Positions 61,401 through 64,000 of a DNA stretch of 64,000 bases are shown here, piece by piece. Position 1 is the first letter of the stretch, and every line of letters starts with the position of its first letter. Below the pieces are notes generated by a model that saw nothing but the letters and a program-made list of their open reading frames with translations, had not been told where the DNA came from and ran no database searches. Source of the stretch: Delphinus delphis (lineage: Eukaryota > Chordata > Mammalia > Artiodactyla > Delphinidae); contig NC_082695.1 of assembly GCF_949987515.2 (NCBI RefSeq), forward strand, positions 73,558,466 through 73,622,465. The letters run 5' to 3'. Both the position numbers and the translations under genes were made by a program.

Positions 61401-63244
61401 TTTTTTCGATCATTTAAATTTTAGAGGTTTAGGAGGTGGAGCTGAATGCCAATAAATTCATTTGAAAGTGACACAAGGAAGCTAAATGTGCCCATTTTTG
61501 CTTTGAAATTCAGTGTATGACCCTTTCGGGAAGCTGGGAAGCAATATTTTTAATGGAAATGTGGACAGGCTGGGATCTTCCAGTGAGTGTCTCTCCACCC
61601 ACGCTCCATCGGGGCGTTTCCAAGGGCAGTCCTGCAAGCTTCACGTCCTGCATGTGAGCGTGGGATCTACACACGCACTCTTAAAAGACTGGTGAACATG
61701 GGACTCATGATATGAAACCTGATACAACTCCACTGGTTGCTTATCTTCATTGAAAAAACAACAAACTATGAAGATGTTTCGCAAAAGTTAAATTTTAAAC
61801 AGTTGGTGGAAAGTTGCTTGCATGTCCTGAGTATGGGACATTATAGGAGGTAGTTGTCCACAAACCAAACAGGTCTTCAGATGTTCCTCCTACCACATTG
61901 CATGGGACAAGACCTCTGGATGACCTTTGTGGGGAATCCAAGGTCAAGTTCCAGCCAATATTCCTGAGCATTAACTCCTGACTCACCATCAGTGTTTGGA
62001 ATACCAAAGGAAATGGACTTCCCATTACCCATAATCCTTTCCCAGAAACAGAGCTCTGAGACGTGAATCTGAGGTTATCCTAGCAGATGGGTTGGAACTT
62101 TTACAAATACATCACTAAATAGGTTGACTGAGGTCACAGGACTCACTATCTTCAAAGCATGTTAATTCTTTTACTTTTGGGGGGAAAAAGCTAGGAACAG
62201 CACAGCCTCCTATTACATACAAAGATATACTTTATGCCTGGCACACAACACTAAGAGAAAATACATTACGAGTTGGCTAATAACAGTTGTATAAAATAAC
62301 AATAAGAAAACCAAGCTCTTTGATGTTAATGCTATAAAATGGTCTTACAATTGTTAGCCAATGAAGATAGGGAGATTATCACCCAGCTCCATCTGCCACG
62401 CTGAAAATTGGACAATGATTGCTTGAGGGTTCATATCCTATTTTCCAAGCAGACTAATGATTTTGATATCAGAGCAAAAGGTGAAATGGACACAATCATG
62501 TAAATTACATGCTTAGAAGAAGCATCCCAGCAATTTTTATTTATAACTTGATCTTTGCTTTATTGGGACCGGCATTCTCATTATTGGCTTTTTTATTAAT
62601 AAAATCTTTACTTGGTACATTGTGTCCTGCTACAAAGAAATAACAGCTTGGCAAATTTGTTGAAAATTGTACGAGTTAACTCTTAATGACCTGTAATATA
62701 GGAGAGAGATGAACTGGGGCAGACTACCCCACACTAGAGGCTGCTTTTTTTTTTTCTTTTAATTTTTAAAATTTTTTGGCCACACCGTGGGGCATGAGAG
62801 ATCTTAGTTCCCCAGCCAGGGATCGAACCTGTGCCCCCTGCATTGGGAGCACAGAGTCTTGACCCCTGGACTGCCAGGGAAGTCCCGAGGCTGCTTTCTA
62901 AATAAGCAGTTACGTTAACCCTTGGAGCATATTTTTATTTAAATATGGGTGCATGTGATGTTCTGTAAGTTGACTTGAAATACTCTGTAATGGAAAAACC
63001 ATCTCCAAAGAAGTCAGCAAACTTTTCTTCTTTCAATAACTTCTCTTTTCCTTCTCGCAATCTGCTGGATTCATGGGTAGTACAGCAGCAGCCTTACTTA
63101 GGAACGACCGTGCATATATTCTATGAATACTAACATTAAAGAACATTGTGGCATTGTGTCCCCAGGATGGAGCTGACTGCAGCGTGGGCGTGTGTGTCCC
63201 CAATTCTTGTGCTGAAGAAGATGTGACTGAGATGTCTCGGCTGG
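45290..63244 (+). CDS. OACYL: OACYL-like membrane O-acyltransferase, first three coding exons (partial, 3' end outside window)
   Basis: Join 45290-45443, 61514-61653, 63166-63244: 373 bases, 124 codons plus one base. Phases chain exactly (1, 0, 1) with GT-AG introns of 16,070 and 1,512 bp. The predicted product starts with a signal-peptide-like segment, then an NRF-type N-terminal domain: [13 protein letters not shown], a motif like [30 protein letters not shown], and [16 protein letters not shown]-domain proteins are multi-pass membrane proteins with a C-terminal acyltransferase-3 domain, found in the endomembrane system; the substrate of vertebrate OACYL is not known to me. In human the locus just downstream of ZNF532 on chromosome 18 is annotated as the pseudogene OACYLP, which fits this position. 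The reading frame here is intact. The acyltransferase domain would lie beyond position 64000, so whether the whole gene works cannot be judged. Confidence 0.8.
46296..46589 (+). CDS. Unassigned ORF in OACYL intron 1, possible processed retrocopy
   Basis: A 97-codon frame starting ATG at 46296 ([14 protein letters not shown]...) and stopping at TAA 46587-46589. It is not inside any repeat I recognise. Its composition looks protein-like ([16 protein letters not shown]...), and a T-run with AATAAA follows at 46799-46804. Between them is a further coding-like stretch near 46662-46745 ([20 protein letters not shown] then stop), suggesting a decayed retrocopy with a break. I cannot name the parent gene. 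It may equally be chance. Confidence 0.25.
   Translation, partial: ARGLKRVPFYTELYVLIVNEKVGDMNPVDSITTFKLYFGIDYVLLQHLVLFDREHSDKPTPNKLAKKIQKGATISGDAVVVPTVIISHSLVDALFVL
46844..47046 (-). mobile_element. CHR-type SINE with target-site duplication
   Basis: Body ggtacgcgggcgtctcactg to ggaagccc. ttgcctgagactttt occurs on both sides (about 46829 and 47047). Confidence 0.94.
47145..47350 (+). repeat. MIR element
   Basis: ggcaggtactgtccccagcc ... ctattttataaatgaaccac ... aggatttcaacccagatcat. Confidence 0.75.
48245..48453 (-). mobile_element. CHR-type SINE with target-site duplication
   Basis: Body from ggtacgtgggcctctcactg to ggaagccc. tggcSCctctgcttct flanks at 48229-48244 and 48454-48469. Confidence 0.94.
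48785..48860. repeat. TA and GAGA microsatellites
   Basis: (ta)n near 48792-48845 followed by gagacagagagagagagaga. Confidence 0.85.
49280..49405 (-). repeat. MIR-like fragment
   Basis: gcctgggctctcatcctgtt then catgtcactttgctgaacaa and cctcacctatgaagtgg fit the MIR 5' half. The orientation call is uncertain. Confidence 0.4.
50200..50580 (+). mobile_element. MLT1-type MaLR LTR
   Basis: Begins gttatgggctgaattgcatt, has aatgtgactgtacttggaga and ends ttgtttaagccacccagtct then ggtattttgtaatggtagcc. Confidence 0.82.
50748..51126 (-). mobile_element. Long CHR-like SINE with target-site duplication
   Basis: ttttggctgcattgggtctt to ccaccagggaagtccc. taggagctggactt flanks at 50734-50747 and 51127-51140. 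Confidence 0.95.
51285..51900 (-). mobile_element. MaLR-like LTR, minus orientation, split by a SINE
   Basis: Plus strand: ttaatttgctagggctgctg ... cacagctctggaggctggaa ... gtcacattctgaggtaatgt ... ttcaacatatgaatatcggg. The SINE at 51567-51806 interrupts it. Confidence 0.75.
51567..51806 (+). mobile_element. tRNA-derived SINE nested in the MaLR-like LTR
   Basis: Starts gggacttccctggtggtcca and ends in an aaataaat tail. Inside it, a ccacatgccacaactaagga segment is repeated in tandem. ttaacctaa flanks at 51546-51554 and 51807-51815. Confidence 0.92.
51905..52790. other. Intronic, possible L2 remnant from about 52590
   Basis: ccttccccaagcacatggct and cctcacaagctagttagtag sit in pyrimidine-rich sequence that resembles L2. 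Earlier part not recognised. Confidence 0.35.
52795..53238 (+). mobile_element. MaLR-like LTR
   Basis: gggttgaactgtgtcctcca ... gatgaggtcatgctggattt ... ctagtctccagaactgtggg ... tttcaagccacccagttggt. Family assignment approximate. Confidence 0.65.
53600..53870 (+). repeat. L2-like fragment
   Basis: aacttccttaacccttcaag, ttactcccttggtctcatcg and ctggaagccaaggcctgtgg resemble an L2 3' region. Confidence 0.45.
54165..54670 (+). mobile_element. MaLR-like LTR with internal 24-bp tandem copy
   Basis: ggtaggctgaaacatggatc ... aagatggaggcagaggtgga ... gtaaatttctgtgccaccaa. acaccttgattttgactcag occurs twice, at 54519 and 54543. Confidence 0.6.
55810..55980 (-). mobile_element. MER20-like hAT fragment
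   Basis: catctcctgggaacatttca ... cccaggcctcacccctgacc ... ccccaggtgattctcatgtc match the MER20 order with end decay. Confidence 0.5.
56000..56190 (+). mobile_element. Ancient interspersed repeat, second copy
   Basis: ctaaagaaccagatagtaaa, tttgtgggccttacagcctc and agtttgccaactcctactc mirror the element at 19455-19685 in reverse. Confidence 0.6.
56318..56522 (+). mobile_element. CHR-type SINE, plus orientation, with target-site duplication
   Basis: Starts gggcttccctggtggcgcag and ends gcctgcgtaccgcaaacaaa. aaaagaatggaaaca flanks at 56303-56317 and 56523-56537. Confidence 0.95.
57697..57834 (-). mobile_element. Short tRNA-derived SINE at a reused target
   Basis: ttttggccacaccgcacagc to ctagagaagtcccccc on plus. 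Flanked by aaattactgattyg copies at 57681-57696 and 57835-57848. Confidence 0.88.
57849..57898 (+). mobile_element. Very short L1 3' tail at the same target
   Basis: taaatcaaccatactccaat then an A-rich tail, only about 50 bases of L1. aaattactgatttg flanks at 57835-57848 and 57899-57912. Confidence 0.75.
58411..58622 (-). mobile_element. CHR-type SINE
   Basis: Body ggtacgcaggcctctcactg to ggaagccc with a T-run and CTTTT tail. The flanks share aacatactactttctt / aacatatcactttctt. Confidence 0.94.
59110..60905. repeat. Diverged L1 fragments
   Basis: ttttagcacatgtgtagatt (59140s) and aacaattggatatcatttta, ctggagcacaatccggtggg, gatccagcaagcccactcac (60430-60610) read as degraded L1 ORF2/3'UTR. 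The 132-codon frame at 60438 is part of it. Confidence 0.6.
61514..61653 (+). CDS. OACYL: OACYL coding exon 2: core of NRF domain
   Basis: The acceptor is ctttgaaattcag and the donor gcat|gtgagc. The first two bases join the A that ends exon 1 to make ATG (methionine), then 46 codons run without a stop. The protein reads like the family core: [24 protein letters not shown], then [12 protein letters not shown]. The paired cysteines (SEC and SCK) are expected disulfide partners in the domain (family knowledge). It is single-copy sequence in a repeat-rich intron setting, which supports a real exon. Confidence 0.85.
61654..63165 (+). other. OACYL: OACYL intron 2 (1.5 kb)
   Basis: Bounded by gcat|gtgagc and tgtccccag|. 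Apart from the SINE at 62748-62886 it holds no repeat or ORF I can support. Confidence 0.65.
62748..62886 (-). mobile_element. Short tRNA-derived SINE with target-site duplication
   Basis: ttttttggccacaccgtggg to tgccagggaagtccc. gaggctgcttt flanks at 62737-62747 and 62887-62897. It lies in OACYL intron 2. Confidence 0.92.
63166..63244 (+). CDS. OACYL: OACYL coding exon 3: C-terminal part of NRF domain
   Basis: The acceptor is attgtgtccccag and the donor ctgg|gtaggt. It encodes [20 protein letters not shown] followed by TEMSRL, in phase 0 from the preceding exon, and ends in phase 1. The C-V-P-x-S-C-x-E-E-D-V pattern is the hallmark end of the NRF domain ahead of the first transmembrane segment. 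The extra cysteine (ADC) makes the count odd or even depending on the rest of the protein. No following exon is recognisable before 64000. Confidence 0.85.
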
Positions 63245-63468
63245 GTAGGTCCAATAGAATACCCAGTGAACCTGTTGTCTCAGCATCAAGTTTGAAAACC
63301 CCCAGCCCCTTGGAGCCTCTTGGCCATTCTCTTGGGATTGAACCAAACTTTCATCCTGCTAAATCCAATAAACCGAGACTAATAGAGTTTAGGGGTCTTG
63401 GGAGTGGGTGGAGAGGAGGAGAAAGACATTAAAGAGAAGGTAGGAGCTGAATCTTTATGTAATAACAT

Positions 63469-63682
63469 TTTTTTTTTTTTTTTTTTTTTTGCGGTACACG
63501 GGCCTCTCACTGTTGTGGCCTCTCCCGTTGCGGAGCACAGGCTCCGGACGCGCAGGCTCAGCGGCCATGGCTCACTGGCCCAGCTGCTCCGCGGCATGTG
63601 GGATCCTCCCGGACCGGGGCACGAACCCATATCCCCTGCATCGGCAGGTGGACTCTCAACCACTGCGCCACCACGGAAGCCC
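63469..63682 (-). mobile_element. CHR-type SINE
   Basis: T-run then ggtacacgggcctctcactg to cggaagccc. Flanks share taacatttt. It lies in OACYL intron 3. Confidence 0.94.
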
Positions 63683-63894
63683 TATATGATAACATTTTAA
63701 ACTTAATCTTCCCTCACTGCCTTAATCAGCCTCAGCTGCCTGGTTAGGTCTGAAGGAAGGAGCTGGATGGTATCTGGTTTCCATATTGTGAGGGTTCTCT
63801 GCTGTGGCCCATGTGTGGAAATCAGTCAGGTGCCAAATCCGGAAAGACGTTCTAAACTGGGATCGTGTGAAGCCAATGTGTTGTGATGGATTAA

Positions 63895-64000
63895 TGCTAA
63901 GCGGCCAGCATTTGGTCCTGGTTTGCACCTCCCAGCTGTGTGATCCTGGGCAAATCACTTAATCTCTCCCTGCTCCAGCCTCTTCCTCTGTACAAAGAGG
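63895..64000 (-). repeat. MIR fragment cut by the window end
   Basis: gcatttggtcctggtttgca then gctgtgtgatcctgggcaaa and cttaatctctccctgctcca. The usual MIR text; orientation uncertain. Confidence 0.55.

Larger units (their letters stand above)
45444..61513 (+). other. OACYL: OACYL intron 1 (16.1 kb), retroelement-rich
   Basis: Bounded by agaa|gtaagt and attcag|tg. Contains SINEs, MaLR-type LTRs, MIR, MER20 and L1 pieces listed separately. Stretches 45450-46280, 48480-49270, 49410-50190 and 61000-61500 show nothing I recognise. Confidence 0.6.

Noticed and set aside
238..63700. Many 60-140-codon frames reading '[18 protein letters not shown]', '[18 protein letters not shown]' or the reverse-strand '[18 protein letters not shown]'
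   Set aside because: They are translations of the SINE body on both strands, repeated at every copy. They are not genes.
1..64000. A novel prokaryote-like, CRISPR, toxin or phage system
   Set aside because: Intron-exon genes, mammalian SINE/LINE/LTR repeats and poly(A) signals identify vertebrate DNA; nothing in the window resembles such a system.

Overview
This window is nuclear DNA from a mammal, very probably a cetacean (whale or dolphin). About 25 copies of a tRNA-derived SINE run through it, recognisable on either strand by a 'cttccctggtggcgcagtgg'-type tRNA-like head. Many carry the body characteristic of the whale/hippo CHR families. The rest of the repeat load (L1 3' ends, L2, MIR, MaLR-type LTRs, MER20-like hAT elements) is ordinary eutherian background. 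No bacterial, plasmid, CRISPR or defence system is present.

Positions 1 to about 36.4 kb hold the 3' part of a C2H2 zinc-finger gene on the plus strand, which I recognise as ZNF532 (ZNF532/ZNF592/ZNF687 family). Five coding exons are present: 3397-3559, 7629-7910, 30497-30609, 32810-32957 and 34374-34868 (stop 34866-34868). All splice phases agree, there are no in-frame stops, and together they encode about 399 C-terminal residues with eight zinc fingers. The N-terminal coding exons lie before position 1. A 3'UTR follows, with poly(A) signals at 35262 and 36384. The introns (4.1, 22.6, 2.2 and 1.4 kb) hold only repeats, one 14-bp minisatellite (4561-4765) and one small CpG-rich patch with a perfect NRF1-type motif (9849-9860).

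Positions 36.4-45.3 kb are intergenic and repeat-derived (MIR, SINE, L1, L2). They include an MLT1-like LTR split by a 541-bp solo LTR at 43734-44274.

From 45290 to the window end lies the 5' end of a second plus-strand gene, not evident from long ORFs because its exons are short. The first exon (45290-45443) starts with a strong-context ATG and a signal-peptide-like stretch. It joins in phase to 61514-61653, then to 63166-63244. The spliced product is an NRF-type (nose resistant to fluoxetine) N-terminal domain with regularly placed cysteines. With its position just downstream of ZNF532 this points to OACYL (O-acyltransferase like), which is annotated as a pseudogene (OACYLP) in human. Here the three exons are open and correctly spliced; the acyltransferase membrane part would lie beyond 64000. 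Intron 1 (16 kb) is full of retroelements and holds one unexplained 97-codon ORF (46296-46589).

The two genes share orientation and neighbourhood but no evident function: one is a nuclear DNA-binding protein, the other a predicted secretory-pathway membrane acyltransferase.
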